NCBI GenBank assembly: GCA_003116995.1
Contig: BDSL01000107.1
Location: 186,001 to 250,000 of the forward strand
From: Yamagishiella unicocca
Lineage: Eukaryota > Chlorophyta > Chlorophyceae > Chlamydomonadales > Volvocaceae
DNA: 64,000 bases
Direction: 5' to 3'
Positions 34,672 through 45,563 of this stretch are shown one piece after another (the stretch's first letter is position 1; each line of letters begins with the position of its first letter). Both the position numbers and the translations under genes were made by a program. Below the pieces are notes generated by a model. That model was not told the DNA's origin and did no database searches. It saw only the letters and a program-made list of their open reading frames with translations.

Positions 34672-34799
34672 CGGTAATGACCGTGTTCCCGTGTTCCCAA
34701 GAATGACCGGCTAGCCGGTCATGGCCGTGTTCCCGTGTTCCCGCATTACAATACAGCCAAATGTCACTCCAAGCTTATGGCACCCCTTAGTATGACTTA
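34672..34799 (+). mobile_element. Solo 128-bp terminus of the palindromic element
   Basis: Matches the left terminus of the palindrome at about 36470-36604 with one substitution seen (CCAAATG versus CCGAATG). It starts at ACCGGCTACCCGG and includes the perfect 16-bp palindrome GACCGGCTAGCCGGTC. Similarity stops abruptly after TATGACTTA. It may be a deletion remnant or a separate truncated insertion of the same family. Confidence 0.85.
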
Positions 34800-36452
34800 G
34801 ATAAGAGGCACGGCAATAGCTACGTAGTACGTACAGACTCAGCCTCTCCATCGATACGTACAGCAGGCATGCTGCTGCAAGTAAGGTAGTTATGGAATTA
34901 ACTCACTCGAGCACATCATAGACGGTGAGGCTGGGTGGGACGGGGCAGTTCTCGATGTCCCACACGACTGGGAGCCGCCGGGCGTAGAGTCAGGTGGTAG
35001 ATAGATAGGTGACGTTATATTTGCGACAGGGTGGTCGGCGGAGCGAGAGAACATATATACATGAACGTTAGCACGTCGTCAGCACGCAGGATGTTCAGTT
35101 CCTCCTAAATCCGTCGTTGGTTTATTATTATTTACGTAGCACAAAAGAGACGTATTAATATATGTACGTCATGAGTAGGTTCATTACGTGCATTCATGGA
35201 GCCAAGCAATTACATGCATGAGGCAGGTAGATAGGTACGTACGTGCGTAGATAGTGCAGCTGTCGGTTGGCTACATGGATAGCTGACACACACGCACACA
35301 GCTGCAAAACCACGCACTCACTGATGACTTCCTCTTGCTGCTGGGGCTGGCAGGGCGCACCGCCGTCCCCGCCTCGTGAGAGGTTGCCGAACATCCTGAT
35401 CGACGCTGTCCCCTCTTCTCTGCGTGTCACGTCACCTGGGGTACGGTGTTATAAGTAAGTGTGGTGTGAGAGCAACGATGGACGGATTAGATAGGGCGGG
35501 CGGGATCAATCAACTCGTGTACAGCAGCTACGTGTTCACGTTCATGTACATACATGCATGTATACCATACATATATAGCATGCCTAAGTAAGCGTAGGCA
35601 CAAACTAAATGTAGGGGAAGGCCTAATAAGCAAGCCTCCCACATCAGTGCTGTATGTGTCGCAAACTGGTTTATTGTTTGTTCTCCTTGCTTCCTGCGCC
35701 TCTTTCAGCAGTGTCCACAGTGCCTGCTGCAGGCGATGCGATGGCTCTACGTACCTACGGTCTGGGGCCCGCTGCAACAGTATAGTTACTACGTACGTAC
35801 ATTAAATGGGTCTGCATGCGCACTCGCCCTGTGGAAATCAGTGTTTTTACAAACAGCCTGCTGCCTGCTGCATATGCATGTTCATTATGATACATATAGA
35901 TAGATCAGATGCCAGCAGTTGAAAGCTTGCACCTCCGTCGCGACATATGTATATATAACATTTAACGTATGCATACACCAAAGCAGCTGATGGTTGAGAC
36001 TTATGGAATTAATTACTTCCTGATGAGAACAGCGGGATTATTGAGGATTCGTCTTGAACTTTGAAACCGCCGGCTTGCTTCTAGGCTGGGCTCTGCTGGG
36101 AAGCTGCGGTGAGGCCTGAGCGGTCAGACCGAACGAGAGCGCCCTTTGGAAACTACGCCCTCTAGATAATGAAGAAGTAATAAGGAACTACATATGCTAC
36201 TCTATACGTATGAGTTTACTTTATGGTGTGCCGGGAGCGCTGTGGTGAAGGCAGCGCTCAGAGTGCGAGCGAGCGTGTGACCCTACATGCATACGTCAGC
36301 CCTACCTCGGACCTCAAACGTTGTAGCTCACCTCGGAGCGATCCTTAGATAGTAGATAGTGTTGTGAGCTCAAGCGCGCAGTGCGTGCAGCAGCAAGCGT
36401 CGTTGGAGGGGCGGGCAGGCCGGCTGGCAAATTTTGATTCGTTGACCCAGTA
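34800..36452. other. Non-coding stretch left of the palindrome
   Basis: AT-richer than the gene blocks, with many TACGTACGT and ATACATACAT-like runs. A diverged copy of the dispersed repeat lies at 35709-35785. No gene supported. Confidence 0.5.
35709..35785 (+). repeat. Dispersed repeat family, copy D (diverged)
   Basis: Contains AGGCGATGCGATGGCTCTAC and TCTGGGGCCCGCTGCAACAG in the same order as GGCGATGCGCCCGATGG and TCTGGAACCCACTGTAAC of copy A. Confidence 0.45.
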
Positions 36453-36604
36453 CTGGAGTTATAAAATGAACCGGCTACCCGGTAATGACCGTGTTCCCGT
36501 GTTCCCAAGAATGACCGGCTAGCCGGTCATGGCCGTGTTCCCGTGTTCCCGCATTACAATACAGCCGAATGTCACTCCAAGCTTATGGCACCCCTTAGTA
36601 TGAC
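36453..36604 (+). repeat. Left terminal segment of the palindrome
   Basis: Starts CTGGAGTTATAAAATGA. Two related blocks follow: ACCGGCTACCCGGTAATGACC then CGTGTTCCCGTGTTCCC, and GACCGGCTAGCCGGTC then the same CGTGTTCCC pair. The block from ACCGG onward is what recurs as the solo copy at 34672, so the true element end may be at about 36470 rather than 36453. Confidence 0.8.
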
Positions 36605-38165
36605 TTATAAGGACTATTTGGTATATCCGGGCCACTCGCAACCGTGGGAACACGGCCTAAACGCCGGGAACACGGTCATGACACACACCGTGTTCCCACC
36701 AATATCACCCGTGTTCCCACCGATTCCCCCGCTCATATCACCCGCATGGACGCCCGGTACCCTCTATATGACTTATAAGGACTATTTAGTATGTCTGGGC
36801 CACTCGCAAGGGCGGGAACACGGCCTAAATGCTGGGAACACGGTTATGACACACACCGTGTTCCCACCAATATCACCCGTGTTCCCACTGATTCCCCCGC
36901 TCATATCACCCGCATGGACGCCCGGTACCCTCTATATGACTTATAAGGACTATTTAGTATGTCTGGGCCACTCGCAAGGGCGGGAACACGGCCTAAATGC
37001 TGGGAACACGGTTATGACACACACCGTGTTCCCACCAATATCACCCGTGTTCCCACTCTCATATCACCCGCATGGACGCCCGGTACCCTCTATATGACTT
37101 ATAAGGACTATTTAGTATGTCTGGGCCACTCGCAAGGGCGGGAACACGGCCTAAATGCTGGGAACACGGTTATGACACACACCGTGTTCCCACCAATATC
37201 ACCCGTGTTCCCACCGATTCCGCCGCTCATATCACCCGCATGGACGCCCGGTACCCTCTATATGACTTATAAGGACTATTTAGTATGTCTGGGCCACTCG
37301 CAAGGGCGGGAACACGGCCTAAATGCTGGGAACACGGTTATGACACACACCGTGTTCCCACCAATATCACCCGTGTTCCCACTCTCATATCACCCGCATG
37401 GACGCCCGGTACCCTCTATATGACTTATAAGGACTATTTAGTATGTCTGGGCCACTCGCAAGGGCGGGAACACGGCCTAAATGCTGGGAACACGGCCATG
37501 ACATGCACCGTGTTCCCACCAATATCACCCGTGTTCCCACTGATTCCCCCGCTCATATCACCCGCATGGACGCCCGGTACCCTCTATATGACTTATAATG
37601 ACTATTTAGTATGTCTGGGCCACTCGCAAGGGCGGGAACACGGCCTAAAATGCTGGGAACACGGCCATGACATGCACCGTGTTCCCACCAATAACACCCG
37701 TGTTCCCACCGATTCCCCCGGTCATATCACCCATATCGGTCTCCGATACCCTCTATATGACTTATAATGACTATTTGATATGTCCGGACCACTCGCAAGG
37801 GTGGAAACACGGCCTAAAAGGCAGGGAACACGGTCGTGACATGCACCGTGTTCCCACCTATTTCCTCGCTCATATGACCCGCACGGATGCCTGATACCCT
37901 TCATATGACTTCTATGTAAGTTTCGATGTGTCCAGACAACTCGTAAGGGTCGGAACACGGCTGTAGAGGCTGGGAACACGGCCATCACACACAACCGTGT
38001 TCCCACCTGTTATCCTGCAGATATCACCCGCAACGATGTCTGATACCTGTCATATACCTTACACTAATGATTGCATGGTGCCCGTGCAACTGGTAAGGTG
38101 GGAACATGGTCAAAAAGGCTGGGAACATGGCAATAACACGCACCGTGTTCCCACCTGTTTCCCCG
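36604..38165 (+). repeat. Left subterminal tandem array
   Basis: About eight units of roughly 155-170 bp. Each unit runs TATATGACTTATAAGGACTA, GGCCACTCGCAAGGGCGG, then GGGAACACGG motifs and inverted CCGTGTTCCC motifs, ending with GCATGGACGCCCGGTACCCT. Units diverge toward the inside (after about 37740). One unit type lacks a short GATTCCCCCG segment, which shifts the frame. Confidence 0.92.
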
Positions 38166-38578
38166 CTCGTATCAACTTCAGTGACACCTATGACATTTCC
38201 GAAAAGTTTTCAAGGTGCCCCGACCAGTCGAAGGGTGAGTTCCCTTTGAATGTTTGTTTTTCATAACTTCGAATTTGCTACGGCCTGTACGGCAGAGGTC
38301 CATGACGGCCTTGCTGGAGTCCAGGCCATTACAAGTGAATATAACAATCATACTACTGTGGTTAATGATTGATGACTGGGTATGCAGCGTCTTCCACAGC
38401 TTCACATCAAAAATGAGCGATACATTTTCATACTGTATGTTGTTCATATCAAAACAGGACGTAGACAATTAGAAAACAACTGTTTGACTCTATCTTTTCA
38501 GCTGCCGTTGGTAGTGTCGCTTCAGTTTTTACCCCCGGTCATGGTCAAACGTAGGGCGGTAGGGATTGCAGTCCTAAA

Positions 38579-40406
38579 ATGCTAGGCCTCAATGAACCTG
38601 GGACACAAGGTACCCAGCTCCTAAGGCCGCAACGAAGGGCTGCTCAGCAAGCGAGAGGCGGCGCGTACGGGAATGGTGAGCTTGGCAGTAACTTTAGCGT
38701 CCCCGGGACAGAGTTACATCCACAATTACGTGTCTTTGAAGGTACGGACGATGAGCAAGTGGATCAGGCCGCTGCTTCGTCGTCTGAAGAGTATGAAGGC
38801 AGCAGCAGCGACACTGGCGAGGATGGTAAGACATTTTCTCTTGGCGAGCAAGGAAGCTCGCTACCTTTTTATAACCTATTCTATAATGCTGTAGAGGCGC
38901 GCAAGCAGCCCAAGGCGCGACAAAGGCGCAACTATAAAGTCGGGCAATCTGGGCCATGCGTGCAAGGTGAGCTTGGCGTGGCAATGAATGTGTTTGATCC
39001 CATGGTGTGGACCAGAATCCCATTCTTGCGGTGTGTTTTCCGTTTGCAGGAAACCCACGGAATCAGCCAAAGGGGGAGCGCCCCAAAAGGTCGCGGAAAC
39101 GCAACGCGGATCGAGAGCCTGTCGGTGAGTACTTTGGTGGATTTACTAGAATGCGCTTATTGGCTCGTCGACGAAACATTACTCTGTGGCCGAACTTAAC
39201 CATACCCTCCTCGTCGGCCCAGAGCACAAACCCCTCAGCCGGGACGCCCATGGACAATTCGAGGGCAGCCAGCAAGAGGCGCGCAGGACCAGGAGACGGA
39301 TCGTTCGCCTGCAGGAGGGCATCGCGGGTTTCGTAGAGCAGGCTGTACGTCAGCACGGAGATCAAGTGTCTGTTGTGAACCTCTTTGTATTGCCTGGGGA
39401 GAAGGCACGGCTGGAGTCTTATGAACCGGTGTTTTTCCCACCGGAAGCCAAAGACGCATTCCAAAACACCATGGTTATACATAACGGTGTAGAAAAGCGC
39501 CTAATCGACGCCAACATTGCAACGATGCAGCAGGTCCTTGTTGCAGGGTACCAGGATCCCGGTATCGGTTCTTCAGGTGCGGTTGCAGCCCTGCTGCTAT
39601 CTGTTGCTGCCGAACACCTGAATATTATTGTGAACCTGCTCTTCACTTTGTCTAATCAACGTCGTGTCTATTTGCAACTCCTCCCTCCAGCTCCCTTGCG
39701 CCTCGACTGTTCACGATGCATTAAAAATACATGTTCTTACCTTGCCCCGCCCCCTAATGTCTGAAATGCAGCCTCTGCCCTAAAGCTAGTGCCCTCCGAA
39801 ATTGATGAAGTGATGGCGAGGCTGAAGGCATGGAACACGCACATGCTGCGTAACCTGGTCAGCATATTGCGGAACATTGCTCACACGGCATTTGGGACCG
39901 GTCCACCGCCAAGCTTTTGGGACACTAAACGCTTCGGCCAATTCGGGACAAGCTTGACACGGCAGCCTGCACTCTGGGTGAGCTAATGCGTACACGGTAT
40001 CTTCGGGCGGTGTCACCCCGGCTGAATACTCTACTGAACTCTCACTGTTTCCCTGCAGGGCAGCGAAGTCCTCCTGGAAATGAGTCGCCTGCTCCTGGAG
40101 AACGGCCTTGCGGGCAAAATCCTCCCCAATGCAAGCGCTGAGGGCCCCGGCACTAGCAACATCGGAACTCTGCAGCCAGCCCTAATGTTCAGGGCTTCCC
40201 TTTCTGAAGGACTTGCCACAGTGCGCCACCTGTCCTGCTGGCGTGGGAAGAAGGCTATGGAGCTGACGTGGCTACATAATTACCTGAGCGAGGAAAAGAA
40301 GGTGGGGAGCAGTCGCCATAAGAATGCAAATATTTTCTTTGCAGTTTTTATGATTCTGTCTGTTGTACTGCCTTCTTCTACCTTACTTCTCTTACCGATC
40401 GCTTGA
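38579..40406 (+). CDS. Unknown multi-exon gene of the palindrome, left copy, about 446 aa
   Basis: Exons read as 38579-38825, 38895-38966, 39050-39124, 39223-39629, 39786-39977 and 40059-40406; all phases agree. The first exon is acidic and Ser-rich (EEYEGSSSDTGED). Exons 2-3 encode a basic, nuclear-signal-like segment (ERPKRSRKRNADREP). Exon 4 has ARRTRRRIVRLQEG and FFPPEAKDAFQNTMVIHNGV. Exon 6 has GTSNIGTLQPALMFRASLSE. I recognise no family, transposase triad or zinc finger. The gene runs into the central spacer and probably lost its original 3' end: the last 15 codons lie around the arm end and stop at TGA 40404. A possible donor GTGGGG after SEEKK (about 40302) may mark a further intron. 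Confidence 0.6.
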
Positions 40407-42245
40407 ACCCCAGTCCCCTTATGTCGTTCTGGGAGAAGTAAGGTAGAAGAAGGCAGTACAACAGACAGAATCATAAAAACTGCAAAGAAAATATTTGCAT
40501 TCTTATGGCGACTGCTCCCCACCTTCTTTTCCTCGCTCAGGTAATTATGTAGCCACGTCAGCTCCATAGCCTTCTTCCCACGCCAGCAGGACAGGTGGCG
40601 CACTGTGGCAAGTCCTTCAGAAAGGGAAGCCCTGAACATTAGGGCTGGCTGCAGAGTTCCGATGTTGCTAGTGCCGGGGCCCTCAGCGCTTGCATTGGGG
40701 AGGATTTTGCCCGCAAGGCCGTTCTCCAGGAGCAGGCGACTCATTTCCAGGAGGACTTCGCTGCCCTGCAGGGAAACAGTGAGAGTTCAGTAGAGTATTC
40801 AGCCGGGGTGACACCGCCCGAAGATACCGTGTACGCATTAGCTCACCCAGAGTGCAGGCTGCCGTGTCAAGCTTGTCCCGAATTGGCCGAAGCGTTTAGT
40901 GTCCCAAAAGCTTGGCGGTGGACCGGTCCCAAATGCCGTGTGAGCAATGTTCCGCAATATGCTGACCAGGTTACGCAGCATGTGCGTGTTCCATGCCTTC
41001 AGCCTCGCCATCACTTCATCAATTTCGGAGGGCACTAGCTTTAGGGCAGAGGCTGCATTTCAGACATTAGGGGGCGGGGCAAGGTAAGAACATGTATTTT
41101 TAATGCATCGTGAACAGTCGAGGCGCAAGGGAGCTGGAGGGAGGAGTTGCAAATAGACACGACGTTGATTAGACAAAGTGAAGAGCAGGTTCACAATAAT
41201 ATTCAGGTGTTCGGCAGCAACAGATAGCAGCAGGGCTGCAACCGCACCTGAAGAACCGATACCGGGATCCTGGTACCCTGCAACAAGGACCTGCTGCATC
41301 GTTGCAATGTTGGCGTCGATTAGGCGCTTTTCTACACCGTTATGTATAACCATGGTGTTTTGGAATGCGTCTTTGGCTTCCGGTGGGAAAAACACCGGTT
41401 CATAAGACTCCAGCCGTGCCTTCTCCCCAGGCAATACAAAGAGGTTCACAACAGACACTTGATCTCCGTGCTGACGTACAGCCTGCTCTACGAAACCCGC
41501 GATGCCCTCCTGCAGGCGAACGATCCGTCTCCTGGTCCTGCGCGCCTCTTGCTGGCTGCCCTCGAATTGTCCATGGGCGTCCCGGCTGAGGGGTTTGTGC
41601 TCTGGGCCGACGAGGAGGGTATGGTTAAGTTCGGCCACAGAGTAATGTTTCGTCGACGAGCCAATAAGCGCATTCTAGTAAATCCACCAAAGTACTCACC
41701 GACAGGCTCTCGATCCGCGTTGCGTTTCCGCGACCTTTTGGGGCGCTCCCCCTTTGGCTGATTCCGTGGGTTTCCTGCAAACGGAAAACACACCGCAAGA
41801 ATGGGATTCTGGTCCACACCATGGGATCAAACACATTCATTGCCACGCCAAGCTCACCTTGCACGCATGGCCCAGATTGCCCGACTTTATAGTTGCGCCT
41901 TTGTCGCGCCTTGGGCTGCTTGCGCGCCTCTACAGCATTATAGAATAGGTTATAAAAAGGTAGCGAGCTTCCTTGCTCGCCAAGAGAAAATGTCTTACCA
42001 TCCTCGCCAGTGTCGCTGCTGCTGCCTTCATACTCTTCAGACGACGAAGCAGCGGCCTGATCCACTTGCTCATCGTCCGTACCTTCAAAGACACGTAATT
42101 GTGGATGTAACTCTGTCCCGGGGACGCTAAAGTTACTGCCAAGCTCACCATTCCCGTACGCGCCGCCTCTCGCTTGCTGAGCAGCCCTTCGTTGCGGCCT
42201 TAGGAGCTGGGTACCTTGTGTCCCAGGTTCATTGAGGCCTAGCAT
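40280..42245 (-). CDS. Unknown multi-exon gene of the palindrome, right copy
   Basis: Mirror copy, exons 42245-41999, 41929-41858, 41774-41700, 41601-41195, 41038-40847 and 40765-40280. It matches the left copy until the spacer. There the frame differs: it reads through the spacer into the antisense of the left arm and stops at 40280. Two convergent, overlapping, identical genes would produce complementary transcripts able to form long double-stranded RNA. Confidence 0.55.
40392..40432. other. Central spacer of the palindrome
   Basis: A 41-base asymmetric sequence, beginning TTACCGATCGCTTGAACCCC, that is the only non-palindromic part of the 7.9-kb structure. Confidence 0.95.
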
Positions 42246-42659
42246 TTTAGGACTGCAATCCCTACCGCCCTACGTTTGACCATGACCGGGGGTAAAAACT
42301 GAAGCGACACTACCAACGGCAGCTGAAAAGATAGAGTCAAACAGTTGTTTTCTAATTGTCTACGTCCTGTTTTGATATGAACAACATACAGTATGAAAAT
42401 GTATCGCTCATTTTTGATGTGAAGCTGTGGAAGACGCTGCATACCCAGTCATCAATCATTAACCACAGTAGTATGATTGTTATATTCACTTGTAATGGCC
42501 TGGACTCCAGCAAGGCCGTCATGGACCTCTGCCGTACAGGCCGTAGCAAATTCGAAGTTATGAAAAACAAACATTCAAAGGGAACTCACCCTTCGACTGG
42601 TCGGGGCACCTTGAAAACTTTTCGGAAATGTCATAGGTGTCACTGAAGTTGATACGAGC

Positions 42660-44220
42660 GGGGAAACAGGTGGGAACACGGTGCGTGTTATTGCCATGTT
42701 CCCAGCCTTTTTGACCATGTTCCCACCTTACCAGTTGCACGGGCACCATGCAATCATTAGTGTAAGGTATATGACAGGTATCAGACATCGTTGCGGGTGA
42801 TATCTGCAGGATAACAGGTGGGAACACGGTTGTGTGTGATGGCCGTGTTCCCAGCCTCTACAGCCGTGTTCCGACCCTTACGAGTTGTCTGGACACATCG
42901 AAACTTACATAGAAGTCATATGAAGGGTATCAGGCATCCGTGCGGGTCATATGAGCGAGGAAATAGGTGGGAACACGGTGCATGTCACGACCGTGTTCCC
43001 TGCCTTTTAGGCCGTGTTTCCACCCTTGCGAGTGGTCCGGACATATCAAATAGTCATTATAAGTCATATAGAGGGTATCGGAGACCGATATGGGTGATAT
43101 GACCGGGGGAATCGGTGGGAACACGGGTGTTATTGGTGGGAACACGGTGCATGTCATGGCCGTGTTCCCAGCATTTTAGGCCGTGTTCCCGCCCTTGCGA
43201 GTGGCCCAGACATACTAAATAGTCATTATAAGTCATATAGAGGGTACCGGGCGTCCATGCGGGTGATATGAGCGGGGGAATCAGTGGGAACACGGGTGAT
43301 ATTGGTGGGAACACGGTGCATGTCATGGCCGTGTTCCCAGCATTTAGGCCGTGTTCCCGCCCTTGCGAGTGGCCCAGACATACTAAATAGTCCTTATAAG
43401 TCATATAGAGGGTACCGGGCGTCCATGCGGGTGATATGAGAGTGGGAACACGGGTGATATTGGTGGGAACACGGTGTGTGTCATAACCGTGTTCCCAGCA
43501 TTTAGGCCGTGTTCCCGCCCTTGCGAGTGGCCCAGACATACTAAATAGTCCTTATAAGTCATATAGAGGGTACCGGGCGTCCATGCGGGTGATATGAGCG
43601 GCGGAATCGGTGGGAACACGGGTGATATTGGTGGGAACACGGTGTGTGTCATAACCGTGTTCCCAGCATTTAGGCCGTGTTCCCGCCCTTGCGAGTGGCC
43701 CAGACATACTAAATAGTCCTTATAAGTCATATAGAGGGTACCGGGCGTCCATGCGGGTGATATGAGAGTGGGAACACGGGTGATATTGGTGGGAACACGG
43801 TGTGTGTCATAACCGTGTTCCCAGCATTTAGGCCGTGTTCCCGCCCTTGCGAGTGGCCCAGACATACTAAATAGTCCTTATAAGTCATATAGAGGGTACC
43901 GGGCGTCCATGCGGGTGATATGAGCGGGGGAATCAGTGGGAACACGGGTGATATTGGTGGGAACACGGTGTGTGTCATAACCGTGTTCCCAGCATTTAGG
44001 CCGTGTTCCCGCCCTTGCGAGTGGCCCAGACATACTAAATAGTCCTTATAAGTCATATAGAGGGTACCGGGCGTCCATGCGGGTGATATGAGCGGGGGAA
44101 TCGGTGGGAACACGGGTGATATTGGTGGGAACACGGTGTGTGTCATGACCGTGTTCCCGGCGTTTAGGCCGTGTTCCCACGGTTGCGAGTGGCCCGGATA
44201 TACCAAATAGTCCTTATAAG
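42660..44220 (-). repeat. Right subterminal tandem array
   Basis: Exact mirror of the left array, with the same unit variants in the same order. Confidence 0.92.
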
Positions 44221-44371
44221 TCATACTAAGGGGTGCCATAAGCTTGGAGTGACATTCGGCTGTATTGTAATGCGGGAACACGGGAACACGGCCATGACCG
44301 GCTAGCCGGTCATTCTTGGGAACACGGGAACACGGTCATTACCGGGTAGCCGGTTCATTTTATAACTCCAG
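44220..44371 (-). repeat. Right terminal segment of the palindrome
   Basis: Mirror of 36453-36604, ending TTCATTTTATAACTCCAG at 44371. The next bases, GAGGCCTC, already differ from the left flank. Confidence 0.85.
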
Positions 44372-44374
44372 GAG

Positions 44375-44790
44375 GCCTCTATCGCAGTTCGCCCTGAAAG
44401 ACCAACCAAGAACGGGATTTGCAGAAGCATAGTTAGCTTTTGCGAAAGCGGAACCGCATGTACAGTTATGCGCACGCCGCTCCAAAAATTAGATCACGTC
44501 AGCTTGAGTGCAAAAGCAGAAGCAAAACCGCATAAAAGCAATCCTAGTATGACTACAGTATGAACGAATTGCAGCGTAGCGCAGTAGAGCACAGGTCCGT
44601 CCGGTGATTGACGATTGCTTAGTATTCGCGACGATATCGGCACTCGCTAGGATATCGGTACTAAGAAGGATAAACTGAACTCATAGGCTGAACTCACCTT
44701 GATAGTCGATTCCTTCTCTGTGCAACTCCAGCAGCCTTTAACCGGGTTTTGGGGGTCGGTTACTATGTCGTCAAGGTCGGTCTTACTTGG
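44375..44790 (+). repeat. ~430-bp repeat family, copy 2
   Basis: Begins directly at the right edge of the palindrome. It shares AGCTTTTGCGAAAGCGGAA, AAAGCAATCCTAGTATGA, GCAGCGTAGCGCAGT and GGGTTTTGGGGGTCGG with copy 1. Confidence 0.75.
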
Positions 44791-44814
44791 ACGGAAGACA
44801 GAAATAGATAAGAA

Positions 44815-45200
44815 GGCCTTGAGCCCTGGATGTTATCGCGATTCCTCCTGCGTGAATGATAAAGGACCGGGATTTGCAGAAGTGAAGTCAGCTTGCTTTT
44901 GCAAAAGCGGACAAGTGTATGTGCGCATGCATGTATGCCGCTCCACAAAATTAGGTGACATACATGAGCTTGACAGCAAAAGCAGGAGCAGAACCGCATG
45001 GAAGCAATCCTGCCTAGCATGCATGAACGAAGCGCAGCGTAGCACAGTCGAGCGCCGGTCCGGCGGTGATCGAGGCTATCGGTACTGGCGAGGTGGACCA
45101 GACTGAACTCACCTTGATAATCCTCTGTGCGACTTCAGCCGCCTTACTTTAGCCGGGTTTTGACCGTCGGTTACTTTATCGAGGTCGGTCTGGGAAGGCA
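44815..45200 (+). repeat. ~430-bp repeat family, copy 3
   Basis: Tandem to copy 2 and in the same orientation, with GCGATTCCTCCTGCGTGAAT, GGGATTTGCAGAAGTGAAG, GAAGCAATCCTGCCTAGCAT and CCGGGTTTTGACCGTCGGTT. Confidence 0.75.
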
Positions 45201-45302
45201 GAAATAAATGAAGGGACCCCTTTAGGTTTCGCCTGTGGTCGGCGCTGAAGTCGCGAGTTCAGCAGTTTATAATAATAGGAACACTCCTTAGTTTCCCCGC
45301 TT

Positions 45303-45563
45303 TTATACTGCCCAGGATGGTTCTGTAGTGCGGCGCGCGCCCGTACAGTAACCGCGTGCAGTGGAGTTGAAGGTGAGAACGAAGGCGACTTCTCCTCTGG
45401 GGATGAAGTGATTGTAAAGTGTCATCACTTCGTCTTTGAAGTTTGAGAGGAAATTGAAGGCAGTGCTTGAGGACGGCACGCCGACCGCAACATGTCGCGC
45501 ATGGCTGGTGTTCAGCAGCAGCAGAGTTCGCCATACATCCCACGCATATCCAGCCAAGGACAT
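45303..45563 (-). CDS. Possible exon of unknown gene, 86 codons
   Basis: A minus-strand open stretch with protein-like composition (LAGYAWDVWRTLLLLNTSHA, then NFLSNFKDEVMTLYNHF) in an otherwise stop-rich region. I recognise no family and could not link it to other exons. It may be a fragment of a mobile-element gene. Confidence 0.25.
   Translation of the reverse strand: MSLAGYAWDVWRTLLLLNTSHARHVAVGVPSSSTAFNFLSNFKDEVMTLYNHFIPRGEVAFVLTFNSTARGYCTGARRTTEPSWAV

Larger units (their letters stand above)
36453..44371. mobile_element. Giant palindrome: two 3,939-bp inverted arms and a 41-bp spacer
   Basis: Left arm 36453-40391, spacer 40392-40432, right arm 40433-44371; a base at x pairs with the base at 80824 minus x. 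Reading frames in one arm are reproduced residue for residue in the other, including the order of divergent tandem units, so identity is at or near 100 percent. Outer flanks differ immediately (CCAGTA before 36453, GAGGCCTC after 44371), and no clear target-site duplication is seen there. Each arm has, from outside in, terminal repeats, a subterminal tandem array and an unknown gene. A fold-back or long-terminal-inverted-repeat transposon, an inverted duplication by break repair, or an assembly artefact are all possible. The spacer does not resemble a sequencing hairpin adapter. Confidence 0.93.

Noticed and set aside
36543..37894. Open frames rich in GREHGLNAGNTVMTHTVF in the palindrome arms
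   Set aside because: They follow the subterminal tandem units and shift frame when a unit lacks its short segment, so a coding role is unlikely.
40392..40432. Palindrome spacer as an unremoved sequencing hairpin adapter
   Set aside because: The length is similar to such adapters, but the sequence is not the adapter I know, and both outer flanks are unique and different. An assembly artefact by another route is still possible and is raised in the findings.
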